NCBI GenBank assembly: GCA_040220875.1
Contig: JAVJVX010000003.1
Coordinates: forward strand, 386,969-450,968
Source of the DNA: Alphaproteobacteria bacterium
GTDB taxonomy: Bacteria; Pseudomonadota; Alphaproteobacteria; JAVJVX01
Length of the DNA stretch: 64,000 bases
Reading direction: 5' to 3'
Shown here: positions 44,096 through 53,412 of the stretch, in pieces
Layout of the letters: each line of letters opens with the position of its first letter
How positions within the stretch are numbered: the stretch's first letter is position 1
Notes under the pieces: generated by a model
The model's database searches: none
What the model saw: the letters and a program-made list of their open reading frames with translations, nothing else
What the model was told of the DNA's origin: nothing
Position numbers and translations under genes: made by a program

Positions 44096-45223
44096 ATGGA
44101 ACAAGTTCCGAACGAGCCCCTTTCGGTTTCGAACGCCTGGTACGTGGTCGCCCATGCGAGTGACCTGAAGCCGGGAACCGTCCTCGGGCGTCGTCTTCTG
44201 GGACAGGAATTTGCCCTTTTCAGGCTCGAGGATGGCGCGCTCGGGGCCTTCGAGGATCGCTGTCCGCACAGGCTTTTGCCCCTGTCCATGGGGGCGGTCG
44301 TCGGGAATGTGCTGCAGTGCAGCTATCACGGCGCCTGTTTTGAGGCGCAGGGTAAATGCGTGAGTGTGCCGGGCCAGACACGCGTTCCGGCAAAGGCCCG
44401 CGCCCGGACCTATCCCGTGCAGGAGCGCTACGGTTTCATCTGGCTCTGGCCCGGAGATCCCGCGCTTTCACACGACGAGCGTTCGATCCCCGACGTCTTT
44501 CAGTACGGTGTCGAGCCCTATGACGCAAGGAACGGGCAGATCCTGTCCTTTGGCGCCAATTACGAATTGATCGTCGACAACCTGCTTGATGCCGGTCACG
44601 CAGAATTTGTGCACAAGACGAGCTTCGGTTCGGAGGGGCTCCAGGTGACACGCAAGCACGAGGAGAACGCGGCCGTCGCCCAGACAGAACACGATTTCCA
44701 CGCCGACGTCGCGGATGACGGCATCACCTACAAGGTGCTGCTCAACAAGACCCGGCCTGGCCCTTGTTTCATCAAGGCCTACGCCATGAAGCAGGGGCTC
44801 GAGTACTACGACGGGCTCCTTGACTGGCACATGGACGTAAGCTGGGTCCCGCCGGGCTGCTTCGTGTTCTCCTCGGTCACCAAGGCGCCCGGGGCGCCTT
44901 ACGAAGAGGGTATCGGGTTGATCAATATTCATGCGCTCAGCCCGGAAACAGGCGACACCACAAATTATTTTTTTCGGAACGCCTATCGCTTCATCCAGAA
45001 AAACGACGATCTCATGCATTTCTGGCATGAAACGGCGCTCCGTGCCTTCAAGGAGGACAAGATCGTGATCGAGGCGCAGAAGCGCTCCATGAAGGGGCGG
45101 GCGCTGTTCGATTATGACCTTTGCAATTTCGACAGTGACTCGCTCAGCAATGCCGGTCGGAAAATCCTGCAAAACGCGGCTGCGGGAAATCGCACAGCCT
45201 TGTCCGCAGCAAAATCAGCCTAG
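44096..45223 (+). CDS. Rieske [2Fe-2S] aromatic oxygenase, VanA/phthalate-type (second paralogue)
   Basis: The 375-residue protein carries C56-P-H58 ... C75-S-Y-H78 and the iron ligands His168 and His173 in DAGHAEFVH. It shares long blocks with the gene at 42884 (KCVSVPGQ, YPVQERYG, WPGDPALS, LIVDNLLD, AEFVH, SFGS), so the two arose by duplication, yet they diverge elsewhere and may act on different substrates. ATG 44096 is chosen by its AAGGA; ATG 44084 would add four residues and ATG 44012 adds 28 without similarity. The oxygenase gene at 45232 follows after eight bases. Confidence 0.92.
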   Translation: MEQVPNEPLSVSNAWYVVAHASDLKPGTVLGRRLLGQEFALFRLEDGALGAFEDRCPHRLLPLSMGAVVGNVLQCSYHGACFEAQGKCVSVPGQTRVPAKARARTYPVQERYGFIWLWPGDPALSHDERSIPDVFQYGVEPYDARNGQILSFGANYELIVDNLLDAGHAEFVHKTSFGSEGLQVTRKHEENAAVAQTEHDFHADVADDGITYKVLLNKTRPGPCFIKAYAMKQGLEYYDGLLDWHMDVSWVPPGCFVFSSVTKAPGAPYEEGIGLINIHALSPETGDTTNYFFRNAYRFIQKNDDLMHFWHETALRAFKEDKIVIEAQKRSMKGRALFDYDLCNFDSDSLSNAGRKILQNAAAGNRTALSAAKSA

Positions 45224-45231
45224 AGGCCAAT

Positions 45232-46245
45232 ATGACGCTTGATTATGTCCCGATCATCGATCTTTCGGACTTTCGCACCGGAGACGCCGGCAAGCGCCGG
45301 GAAGTCGTCGACGAGTTTGCGCGTGCCTGCACCGATATCGGATTCCTCGTGATCAAGGGCCACGGTGTTGACCCGACGCTTTGCGGGGACGCGGAAAAGG
45401 CCGCCGATGCGTTCTTTTCCTTGCCGCTTGAGGAAAAGCTCAAGGTCAGCCAATGGAGCGATGACGTTCCGCGAGGCTTCAGCCGGATCGAAGCAGAGAG
45501 CCTCGCTTACCTTTCGGGCAAGGAGACGCCGGGCGACCTCAAGGAATCCTTCACGATGGGGCCGCCCGAAATCCCCGAGGACGATCCCTATTACGATGCG
45601 GCCGGCTCGCTCCAGCTTTTCGCCCGCAACATCTGGCCGCCCACGCCACCTGAATTTCGCGAAGCCATGGTGAAATATTACCGGGCCATGGAGCATCTGT
45701 CGGATGACGTGATGCGCGTGTTTGCGCTCGCCCTCGGCCTTGACGAGAGGTATTTCCAGCCTGTCGTGGACAGGCATACCAGCGCGTTTCGCGTCATACA
45801 CTACCCGGAACAAAAAACGGCGCCCATGCCAGGCCAGTTGAGAGCAGGCGAGCATACGGATTACGACAGTTTCACCCTCCTCTGGCGGGGTGGATACGCG
45901 GCCGGGCTGCAAGTCCTCAACAAGGCCGGTGAATGGATCGATGTGCCGGAGGTGAAGAACGCCTATGTGGTCAATATCGGTGATTGCCTGATGCAATGGA
46001 CCAACGATCAGTGGGTCTCCACCCGTCACCGTGTCGTCAACCCGCCGGAAGACGCTGCATCAACCAAGCGAATATCGCTGGTCTACTTTCAGCAGCCAAA
46101 TTACGACGCGGTCATCAAGTGCCTGCCCACGTGCCAATCGGCCGATCGGCCGGTGAAATATCCGCCAGTGTCCTTTGGTGAATACCTGCATCGCCGGTTT
46201 ACCAGTCAGACCCGCTTCGAGGTGACGGGAGAGGCCGGGTACTGA
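45232..46245 (+). CDS. 2-oxoglutarate/Fe(II) oxygenase, isopenicillin N synthase-like
   Basis: The 337-residue enzyme has the double-stranded beta-helix iron site H208-T-D210 and H266, and the 2-oxoglutarate motif R280-I-S282, with the N-terminal domain YVPIIDLSDF typical of the family. All ligands are present. Relatives perform hydroxylation, ring closure or ethylene formation; the substrate here is not predictable but probably belongs to the same pathway as the two Rieske enzymes with which it is co-transcribed. A GAGG site lies just ahead of the ATG. Confidence 0.92.
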   Translation: MTLDYVPIIDLSDFRTGDAGKRREVVDEFARACTDIGFLVIKGHGVDPTLCGDAEKAADAFFSLPLEEKLKVSQWSDDVPRGFSRIEAESLAYLSGKETPGDLKESFTMGPPEIPEDDPYYDAAGSLQLFARNIWPPTPPEFREAMVKYYRAMEHLSDDVMRVFALALGLDERYFQPVVDRHTSAFRVIHYPEQKTAPMPGQLRAGEHTDYDSFTLLWRGGYAAGLQVLNKAGEWIDVPEVKNAYVVNIGDCLMQWTNDQWVSTRHRVVNPPEDAASTKRISLVYFQQPNYDAVIKCLPTCQSADRPVKYPPVSFGEYLHRRFTSQTRFEVTGEAGY

Positions 46246-46286
46246 CGAATGCCCGCGCGCCGGAAAGGCCAGAAAGGAATGTGGAA

Positions 46287-46700
46287 GTGGCAAAGCTTAA
46301 CCTCGTCAATGTATTCGCCAGGGATTTCAAGGGCCTGGCCGGATTCTACCAGAAGGTTTTCGATTTCCCGGAAATCAGGGAATACCGCTCGCCCATCTTC
46401 CGCTGCCTCGATGCAGGCCAGGCGGCGCTCGGCTTCAATGCCTTCGATGCCTACGAACTCATAAATGTGCGTCAGCCTCGCCGCCAGGCGCGCCCGGACG
46501 TGAAGGTGTTCATCAACATCGAGGCGCGCTCGAAGAAGGAGCTTGAGCAAAGGGTCGAGAAAGCACTGAAGTACGGCGCGCGTCTCCTCAAGGAACCCTA
46601 CATCACCTATTACAATTTTTATCAGGCCGTCCTTGAGGACCCGGAAGGCAACGTCTTCAGGGTGAATCGGGTGCTGCCCCGACCCCGGTCCGGACGGTGA
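46287..46700 (+). CDS. VOC (glyoxalase/bleomycin-resistance) family protein
   Basis: The 137-residue protein has the single-module VOC fold (LNLVNVFARDFKGLAGFYQK at the front, then EDPEGNVFRVNRVLP at the end). GTG 46287 lies eight bases after AAGGA and is preferred over GTG 46281, which is two bases from it. The canonical first metal ligand (His/Gln in the first strand) appears to be Asn, so metal binding is uncertain. It ends the Rieske operon and may be an isomerase or a substrate-binding accessory. Confidence 0.8.
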   Translation: MAKLNLVNVFARDFKGLAGFYQKVFDFPEIREYRSPIFRCLDAGQAALGFNAFDAYELINVRQPRRQARPDVKVFINIEARSKKELEQRVEKALKYGARLLKEPYITYYNFYQAVLEDPEGNVFRVNRVLPRPRSGR

Positions 46701-46713
46701 TGGCGCGCGCGGC

Positions 46714-48981
46714 TCAGTCCGACGGCAGGGGGAGCGGGTCGAGGAACCGGCGCAATACATTTTCCGTTACCCGCGAAACGGAATTCTCGTAGTCGTTGTA
46801 GGACAGCGAGCCGCACCAGGAAATCGAGCCCACGGAAAATACGGCGCCGTCATTCGGGTGCTTGAAATAGACCATGTCCGCGCGGACGAGCGGGTTGACC
46901 GAGCCGCCCTGGCGCGAGTCGCTCATCAGTACCTCCTCGACCGAATGCTGGTACGCGTCCGAATGATCGAAGCTGGCGGCGAGCCAGTAGGCCGTGTCCG
47001 GCGTGCCGAGGCCGGGATCCATGCGGTCCAGCTCGTAACCGGCGGCTCCTTCCTTCAATACCAGTGATGGGTGATCGCCAATCAGCGCGTCGGGACCGAG
47101 CCCGTCGAAAACGAACGCGGCGCCCGGCCGATGGCTGTCCTCGCGACGCTTGTAGGGCGAATTGCGGTCGAACCCCTGGGCGGTGAAGCCGACGCCGACA
47201 AGCGCCTGCGGCGGCCGGCCCCTCCAGCGCCACAATCCGCCCCGCTCCCCGGTCGAAGCGTGATAGCGCTCGCCCGGCGCCGATTCCCAGGTCCGGATGC
47301 CATCGGCGCGGCGGATCTCGATGACATGCGGCGCGTCGGGATGAAAGGAGGTGACCCAGTAGAACCCGTTGCCCCCGAGATACATGACGCGACCGCCATT
47401 CTCCATATATGTCTCGAGCGCCTCGAGCATCCGCTCGCTCCAGTATTCGGGATGCGTGCCGGTAACGATGACCCGATAGGGGTTCAAAGCCTCGATTCCC
47501 TCTAAATGCAGCGCCTCGTCTGTCAGGACGTCATGGGCGATTTCCTTTTCCATCAACCAGTCCACCAGATGCAGGTCGCCCGAAAGCTGGTGCGGGCCAT
47601 CGGTCGCCATCATGTAGAATTTGGGGCGCATGCTGACGATCGGGCGCCGTCGCGAGGAAAAGAACACGCCGCTGCCATCGCTATGGCGCTCGTACAGGCT
47701 GAGGAGATGGTTGTCGGCCGCGTAGGCATAGGCCTCTTTCGAGGCGTCAGGGTTCTGGTTCGGGCAAAGCGCCATCGGGACTTCGGTCAGTTGCTCGTTA
47801 CCGTAGGCGAGGTAGCTGCAGGTGGGCGCCAGAAAGGCCACATCGGCGCCGGGAGTGGCCGGCCGGGCACACACGAACAGCGGCACGTGATCTTCCTCCG
47901 CCGCACTGCCTTCGGCGTCGCCTTCGGCTTGCGCCGGGCGCAGGCGGAAGGCGTAGATGCCGCTGGGCAGGTCGTCGGGCAGACGCAGCGCAACGTCGGT
48001 ATCCCATTTCGCGTCATCGAGATCGTCGTCATGGAAATGGATCGCGGCATATTCCGCCGGGGCGTCCAGGAAATGATCGAACCGCCCCGTCCAGCAATGG
48101 CCGGTCACGCCGCGGGCCGGCAGGTTCACGGTCTCGCCGGTGTGGCCCCGGCCGGACCCGTCGGTCAGTCGGCGGGAATCGAAATCGCGTCCAAAATCCC
48201 ACCAGATGGCACCCGTGCGCTCGCGCAAGGGCAGGGCCGGGTCCGCGGCCTCGCGGTCGAGGGTCAGGGCGGCGGGCACCAGGCAGGGCGCGTCGATCTT
48301 GCCATTGAAATGGCCGGCGAGCGGGCTCGGATAGGCCGGGTCCGTCGGATCGCTCCAATGCACGGCGGCGAACAGCAGTTCAGCCTCGACGGGGACGAGG
48401 AGTCCGCCCGGGAGATCTTCGGTCATCGCTGCTTCGGCCGGATCGTCGGGCAGGCGGCGGGCCGGTCGCTGGATGACGCTGGCCCGTCCCGTCCGGGGAT
48501 CATAGCTGGCGGCGACGAAATACCATCGCCCGGGGGCAAGCGGGCGGCCGGTCCGCACGCGCCCGATGCCGCCGCGCCCGTCCGCGATCCGCAGCGCGAC
48601 ATCGCCACCATTCTCCAGGAAGAGCCCCCAGCCGGCCGCGCCCGGGCCGGTCCATTTCGAGATGATCGCCTGCAGCCCCTTGTCCGGTGTCGTCGGACAG
48701 ATCCACGCGCCCAGCGTGAGACCGGCGGCCGGTGATAAATCGGGCGCGTCGGGCACACGGCCATAGGAGCCCGTGACGATGGGTTGAAAGCGCCCCGGAT
48801 AGCGTCCGTTATCGGGATGCGCGATCACCGTCTCGCGAAAACCGGGCCCCGCCGGATTGGGGTCGCCGTGGCGCAGCCGGACCAGGGCCATGTCGAAGGC
48901 GGGGGCCTTCGTGCTCACCTTGAGCGCCACGGTATCGCCGGGCCGTGCGGTCATGGGCTCCGTATATCCCGTAATCTTCAT
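46714..48981 (-). CDS. N,N-dimethylformamidase large-subunit homologue
   Basis: The 755-residue protein has a LamG-like domain at about 70-240 (LGAWICPTTPDKGLQAIISK) and a C-terminal glutamine-amidotransferase-like region, the layout of the dimethylformamidase beta subunit, whose length it matches. The iron ligands I recall for the Paracoccus enzyme (two Tyr, a Glu and a nearby His) appear to correspond to Tyr390, Tyr430, Glu512 and His510, at nearly constant offset. The start at 48981 is preceded by GGAGAGCAGGA; the longer open frame upstream is not coding. The gene for the small alpha subunit is not adjacent. The true substrate may be another amide. Confidence 0.85.
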   Translation of the reverse strand: MKITGYTEPMTARPGDTVALKVSTKAPAFDMALVRLRHGDPNPAGPGFRETVIAHPDNGRYPGRFQPIVTGSYGRVPDAPDLSPAAGLTLGAWICPTTPDKGLQAIISKWTGPGAAGWGLFLENGGDVALRIADGRGGIGRVRTGRPLAPGRWYFVAASYDPRTGRASVIQRPARRLPDDPAEAAMTEDLPGGLLVPVEAELLFAAVHWSDPTDPAYPSPLAGHFNGKIDAPCLVPAALTLDREAADPALPLRERTGAIWWDFGRDFDSRRLTDGSGRGHTGETVNLPARGVTGHCWTGRFDHFLDAPAEYAAIHFHDDDLDDAKWDTDVALRLPDDLPSGIYAFRLRPAQAEGDAEGSAAEEDHVPLFVCARPATPGADVAFLAPTCSYLAYGNEQLTEVPMALCPNQNPDASKEAYAYAADNHLLSLYERHSDGSGVFFSSRRRPIVSMRPKFYMMATDGPHQLSGDLHLVDWLMEKEIAHDVLTDEALHLEGIEALNPYRVIVTGTHPEYWSERMLEALETYMENGGRVMYLGGNGFYWVTSFHPDAPHVIEIRRADGIRTWESAPGERYHASTGERGGLWRWRGRPPQALVGVGFTAQGFDRNSPYKRREDSHRPGAAFVFDGLGPDALIGDHPSLVLKEGAAGYELDRMDPGLGTPDTAYWLAASFDHSDAYQHSVEEVLMSDSRQGGSVNPLVRADMVYFKHPNDGAVFSVGSISWCGSLSYNDYENSVSRVTENVLRRFLDPLPLPSD

Positions 48982-49197
48982 TCCTGCTCTCCACTGGCTT
49001 TTCGCGGGTTTTCGCCGGTCCCGGTCGCTGGCGCGGGAATTGTGGGGAGAGGAGGAGGCCAGGGCAAGCCTTGCGCCGGTGGCCGCCGCCGCCTTTCCGT
49101 GCGAATATGTGCCGGAGACGGGGAAAAGGCCGGCGCGGGGACGGGAGGCATTCCCGCGCAGGCCCGCGGCCACAGGGACAGGGCGCAGAGAGGGGCC

Positions 49198-50508
49198 ATG
49201 GTGTTTGATGAGGGTTTCAATTATCGCTGCCTGAAACGACTGGCGGCCGGTCTCCTGGCCGCCGCCCTCGGCCTCGGGCTCGCTTCGCCGAATGCGACAG
49301 CCCAGACATGCGGGGAAAAGGAAGTCTGTCCGGGCATCGTCCTGTCCGCTGCCAATCTGGACAGGCTGGAGGATGCGCGACTCGAAGGTCATCGCATAGG
49401 CGACGTCCTGACCGAGCGGGTCCGCTGGCAGATTGAAAAATTCGCGACCTCGCTGCGCCTTGTTCACAAGACACCTATCGCGCTCGACCCGCGTCATGTT
49501 GCCGCGACGGAAAACTATGCGGGGCGGGCGAGGCTCGATGACGCGACCAAGCGCGTCGAGGGCTGGGTGGCGGGGGACCCGTTTCCCGACATTGATCCGG
49601 GCGATCCGGATGCCGGCTACAAGATCATCTGGAACCTGACCTATGGCCGCTCGCGCGGTTACGATCACGACCATCCCGGCATCTCGTTCCTGCTGGTGGA
49701 TGCGGAGAGCGGACTGGAAAGGTTTCAGACCTGGGCGCTGCGTCGCCTCTTCATGAAGGGCCGGATCGCCGGCCCGCCGGTGATCGGCGACGGCGACACG
49801 CTCGAAAAGACTCTGCTCTACGCGCAGACACCCCAGGATATCAAGGGTTTGGGCTCGTTCTCCATCCGCTACGACACCGGCCGCCTGGACGATAGCTGGG
49901 CCTATGTCCGCGAGGTGCGCCGTACGCGGCGGCTGTCCGGCGGGGCATGGATGAACCCTATTGGCAGTACTGACGAACTGCAGGATGATTTCGGCAATTT
50001 CAACGCGTATCCCACGTGGTATGACGGCTACAAGCTCCTTGGCCGACGTGACCTGCTCGTCGTGGCCCATGCCCAGGCCATCACGCCACCCGAAGGCGAG
50101 GACGATCCGGCTCGCCGCTTTCCCAATCTGGAACTCGATGCGTGGCCGCACTGGAACACGCTCGATAACTGGGAAGTCCGGCCGGTCTACGTCATCGACG
50201 CGACGCCGCCTTCCGAACACCCTTATAGCAAGCGTGTTCTCTACGTGGATGCGGAGAGCTGGTTTCCCTACATGGCGGAAGCCTATGACCATGCCGGCGA
50301 GTTCCACAAATGGATGATCCGCGCGTTCCGCTCATGGACGACCGAGGATCACCCCGACGGGGTCGCCGTCTGGCCGGAATGGGGAAACACGATCGATTTT
50401 CAGCGCATGCATGCGACGGTTTTTCGCGCCTCGCCTGATTGGCGCTACAATGTCGGCCTCGCGCCGGACGATGTGTCTCTGGCCGTGCTCGAGGCGGAAG
50501 GACGTTAG
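49198..50508 (+). CDS. DUF1329 family exported protein
   Basis: The 436-residue product has a signal peptide (hydrophobic residues 15-30, cleavage likely after NATA) and the DUF1329 patterns ENYAGRARLDDATKRVEGWV, GYDHDHPGISF and RRTRRLSG. The fold is related to LolA/LolB-type lipid-binding shells, and such genes accompany uptake of hydrophobic aromatic or steroid substrates, often with DUF1302, which is not seen here. ATG 49198 has GAGAGGGG upstream. It is divergent from the dimethylformamidase-like gene and followed by the aminotransferase after 10 bases. Confidence 0.88.
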   Translation: MVFDEGFNYRCLKRLAAGLLAAALGLGLASPNATAQTCGEKEVCPGIVLSAANLDRLEDARLEGHRIGDVLTERVRWQIEKFATSLRLVHKTPIALDPRHVAATENYAGRARLDDATKRVEGWVAGDPFPDIDPGDPDAGYKIIWNLTYGRSRGYDHDHPGISFLLVDAESGLERFQTWALRRLFMKGRIAGPPVIGDGDTLEKTLLYAQTPQDIKGLGSFSIRYDTGRLDDSWAYVREVRRTRRLSGGAWMNPIGSTDELQDDFGNFNAYPTWYDGYKLLGRRDLLVVAHAQAITPPEGEDDPARRFPNLELDAWPHWNTLDNWEVRPVYVIDATPPSEHPYSKRVLYVDAESWFPYMAEAYDHAGEFHKWMIRAFRSWTTEDHPDGVAVWPEWGNTIDFQRMHATVFRASPDWRYNVGLAPDDVSLAVLEAEGR

Positions 50509-50518
50509 GGAGGAATGG

Positions 50519-51958
50519 ATGCCGGACGATAATGTATCCCGCCATGGCCGGAACGAGCCCGGGGAGGTGGCAATCGACTGGGAAGAAATCGAGCGCTGGG
50601 ACCGCGCTTACTATCTCCACAATGTTCAGGCCCAGGACAGCTACGTTTTCACGGGCGTGGAATACGTCGAGGGCAATTACCTGCACCTGGCCAATGGCGG
50701 CAAGCTCCTTGATTTTCAGAGCCAGTTGATCTCGGACAGTCTTGGCCACCGCCATCCCCGGATTCACGCCGAAATCCAAAAGGCGATGGGCCGCTATGGC
50801 CACGTGTTTTTCGGCATGGCGACCGATTATCGCGCCCGCGCGGCAAAGCTCATCATCGAGGATATTCTGGGCGGCGAGGACGGCTGGGCCGGCCGCCTGC
50901 GGATACTGTCCTCAGGCACGGAAGCGGTTGAATGCGCCATGACCATGGCACGCCTTTACACCGGCCGGCCGATAGTCCTGACGCAAGTGCATTCGTATCA
51001 CGGGATGATACCGGGTGCGACGCAGTTGCGCGGCTATCGCAGCAATCTTACGCCGTCCGACGACCTGAACGTGGTTCGTGACGTGCCGGGCTTTCCGGGC
51101 GGGGGCTATATGCCGATCCCGGCGCCGGAATTCCCGGACTGGAAAAGCACCGGCCGCCTGCCGTCCATCGAATTCACGGAGCAGATCATCCGCGCCACGG
51201 GGCCGGGCAATATCGCGGCCATCATCACCGAACCGATGTTCGGTGCCGGCGGCTACATGCCTCACCCGGAATACATGCCCCAGATCCGTGATCTGTGCAC
51301 GAAATACGATCTGCTCTGGATCGATGACGAAGTCATGTGCGGCTTCGGCCGGCTCGGCGAATGGTTCGCCTATGATCTTTACCGCGATCAGAGGCCTGGC
51401 GGGATCGCGCCCGACCTGATGGCGGTGGGCAAGGGGATCAACGGCTCCGCCCTGCCGGTGGGCGGCGTCGTGGCTAACAAGGAGGTGGGCGAATTCTTCG
51501 ATCGCGCGCGATGGTGGAGCGGCAGCACGCATGACGCCCACCCGCTGGTCTGTGCCTCGATCGTGGGGGCCCTCGAGACCATGATCGAAGAGGACATGAT
51601 TTCCCGCGTCAAGACGCTCGGCGCCTATGCGGCCGATCATCTCATCCGGCTCGAGGAGAAGCATCCCTGCGTCGGGCTGGTGACGGGCGACGGCCTCTAC
51701 TACGCCGTAGACTTGGTGGACGGCGATGGCGCGCCCATCGTCAGCGAAGACAGGTTCACGGCCTTCACGGGCGACCTCTCGAAACAGCCCAATTCCATCG
51801 TCTCGGCCGAATGTGCGGCGCGCGGCGTGTTCCTCGGTGGCTTTGTGCCCAACACGATCAAGGTGGCGCCGCCCTTCACGATTACCGAGGCGGAGATCGA
51901 TACCGGCATGGCCGCCTTCGACGCCGCGCTCGATGCCATCGACAAGGCTTATTGCTGA
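50519..51958 (+). CDS. Class III PLP-dependent aminotransferase
   Basis: The 479-residue enzyme has the phosphate-binding SSGTEAVE at 131-138, the PLP aspartate Asp270 in WIDDEVMCGFGR and the Schiff-base lysine Lys305 in MAVGKGINGS. These features define class III (omega-amino acid, 4-aminobutyrate or glutamate-1-semialdehyde type). The substrate is likely an amine from the surrounding catabolic pathway, perhaps one released by the amide hydrolases. GGAGGA precedes ATG 50519. It follows the DUF1329 gene in the same operon and overlaps the convergent small gene by ten bases. Confidence 0.92.
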   Translation: MPDDNVSRHGRNEPGEVAIDWEEIERWDRAYYLHNVQAQDSYVFTGVEYVEGNYLHLANGGKLLDFQSQLISDSLGHRHPRIHAEIQKAMGRYGHVFFGMATDYRARAAKLIIEDILGGEDGWAGRLRILSSGTEAVECAMTMARLYTGRPIVLTQVHSYHGMIPGATQLRGYRSNLTPSDDLNVVRDVPGFPGGGYMPIPAPEFPDWKSTGRLPSIEFTEQIIRATGPGNIAAIITEPMFGAGGYMPHPEYMPQIRDLCTKYDLLWIDDEVMCGFGRLGEWFAYDLYRDQRPGGIAPDLMAVGKGINGSALPVGGVVANKEVGEFFDRARWWSGSTHDAHPLVCASIVGALETMIEEDMISRVKTLGAYAADHLIRLEEKHPCVGLVTGDGLYYAVDLVDGDGAPIVSEDRFTAFTGDLSKQPNSIVSAECAARGVFLGGFVPNTIKVAPPFTITEAEIDTGMAAFDAALDAIDKAYC

Positions 51959-52218
51959 GGCCGGACGTCCGGCGGCTGTCGGTAGCGAGCCTGCGCCAGG
52001 CGCAGCAGCGTCCACAACTCGTCGCGGCTGGTCCCGTTGCGCCGGAGCACGAGCGACGTCAGCGGCTCGTCAATGAGCTCCGCGAGGCCGGGCTCCGATC
52101 CGCCAATCTCGAAGCGGCTGTCGGCCTTGCGCAGCCCGGCCGGCAGGCCCGGTGGGTGCTCGGGGGATGGCGATGGACGCGCCGGTTTTCGTCGCCACAA
52201 ATTGTCCAGGAGCTTCAT
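51949..52218 (-). CDS. Small unrecognised protein
   Basis: The 89-residue frame starts at an ATG with GAAAGGA nine bases upstream. The C-terminal half (ELIDEPLTSLVLRRNGTSRD, then ELWTLLRLAQARY) looks like a compact helical domain of a kind I have seen in short alphaproteobacterial proteins without known role. It is preceded by a basic, proline-rich linker. It overlaps the aminotransferase gene tail by ten bases. I regard it as probably real. Confidence 0.55.
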   Translation of the reverse strand: MKLLDNLWRRKPARPSPSPEHPPGLPAGLRKADSRFEIGGSEPGLAELIDEPLTSLVLRRNGTSRDELWTLLRLAQARYRQPPDVRPQQ

Positions 52219-52353
52219 ACCCGTCGATCCTTTCACCCCGTCGGGGGAACAAGGTTGTCATCGCAAACGGGTGTTCGGGCCCAACGGCCCCGAGAGGATC
52301 ATGCTAGGACTGTTCGGACGGCATTCCTATGACGGGAAGGGCGGTCAGGCGGG

Positions 52354-52393
52354 TTATCCACATGAATCTTCTTTATTCACAGGGTGTGGATAG
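52354..52393. promoter_or_regulatory. Cluster of three DnaA-box-like sites
   Basis: TTATCCACA (52354-52362) and TTATTCACA (52373-52381) both match the TTATNCACA consensus on the plus strand. TGTGGATAG (52385-52393) is a minus-strand site with one mismatch. All lie within 40 bases in the gap between a small gene and the araC-type gene, next to a short AT-rich stretch. Confidence 0.55.
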
Positions 52394-52419
52394 TTTGAAC
52401 CGGGGCCGGTGCCGGACCT

Positions 52420-53412
52420 TCAGCGATTGATGCGCCGCAACGTGACGGATGGGGCCTCGCCGAACCTGCGCCCGTAATCGGCCGCAAAACGGCCCATGTG
52501 AGAGAAATGCCATTTCAGGGCGATATCGATCACTCTGGCCCGGCCCGGATCGGCCGCGGCCAACTCGGCCCGGGCGCGCTCGAGACGCACCTGCTTGAGG
52601 AAGGCCATCGGTCCCTGTCCGCGATAGGCCCGAAAGCCTGCGAAAAGAGAGCGGGCGCTGACGCCGGAAACGGTGACAAGGTCCTCGATCGTGATCTCGC
52701 GCCCGGCATGGGCATGGATGTAATCCTCGGCCCGCTTGACGTAATAGGGGCTGGGGCCAGCCGCTTCCCGCTCCATCATCGCCGAATAATTGTGCCGCTG
52801 GCTGCCGACCAGCGTGGCCAGCAGCAGGTCCTCGAACTGGCGTGACAACATTCCCTTGCGGGCGGCCGAGGCGGGTCGGGCCAGCTCGTCGCAGATCATG
52901 GTCAGAATCCTTCGCCAACTCTGCGCCTCGCCCCGTGATACGTCCATCGCGAGATCGAATTCGACAGGGCGCCGGATCCGGATGCCGAGGCAGTTGCCGA
53001 CGAAACGTTCCAGCGTCATGCGCGGCACCTGGACTGTCAGCGAGGCGCAATCCCCCATCCACTCGATCGATAACGGCAGGTGTGGAGAACACACTGTCGC
53101 GGCGCCTTGTCCCGTCTCGGCCGTCTGACTGCCGAGGGACACACGCATGCTGCCCGTAAGAGGCATCTGGATCAGATAGAAATCCTCGAGCGGCCCTGGT
53201 CCCACGAACACATCGCCACCATAGGTCAGATAGTTGAGTGAAACTTCGCCCAGCTCGACCCGGTTCTGGACAGCGTGCAGCCGGCGCTCGCCCGCCAGAA
53301 ATTCGAGCCGGTGCGGCTTGAACACGTTGCCGACCACGTCACGCGCCTCGTCCAGATCGGTCGACCGGAAGAGCGGCTTATGGGAAAGGGGTATCGACGA
53401 CGACTCGCGCAC
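52420..53412 (-). CDS. AraC family transcriptional regulator
   Basis: The 330-residue protein has an N-terminal ligand-sensing region (about 20-200) and a C-terminal double helix-turn-helix of the AraC type (HAGREITIEDLVTVSGVSAR, then LERARAELAAADPGRARVID and the second helix pair WHFSHMGRFAADYGRRFGE). The GTG start at 53412 has AGGAGG ten bases upstream. The N-terminal part resembles the AraC-binding-like domain of regulators of aromatic catabolism. It is divergent from the SDR gene at 53739 and is the likely regulator of the SDR/StyA-like pair. Confidence 0.92.
   Translation of the reverse strand: MRESSSIPLSHKPLFRSTDLDEARDVVGNVFKPHRLEFLAGERRLHAVQNRVELGEVSLNYLTYGGDVFVGPGPLEDFYLIQMPLTGSMRVSLGSQTAETGQGAATVCSPHLPLSIEWMGDCASLTVQVPRMTLERFVGNCLGIRIRRPVEFDLAMDVSRGEAQSWRRILTMICDELARPASAARKGMLSRQFEDLLLATLVGSQRHNYSAMMEREAAGPSPYYVKRAEDYIHAHAGREITIEDLVTVSGVSARSLFAGFRAYRGQGPMAFLKQVRLERARAELAAADPGRARVIDIALKWHFSHMGRFAADYGRRFGEAPSVTLRRINR

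Noticed and set aside
47506-48735. 409-codon plus-strand frame within the dimethylformamidase-like gene
   Set aside because: Shadow of a strongly coding minus-strand gene with proper length and ribosome site.
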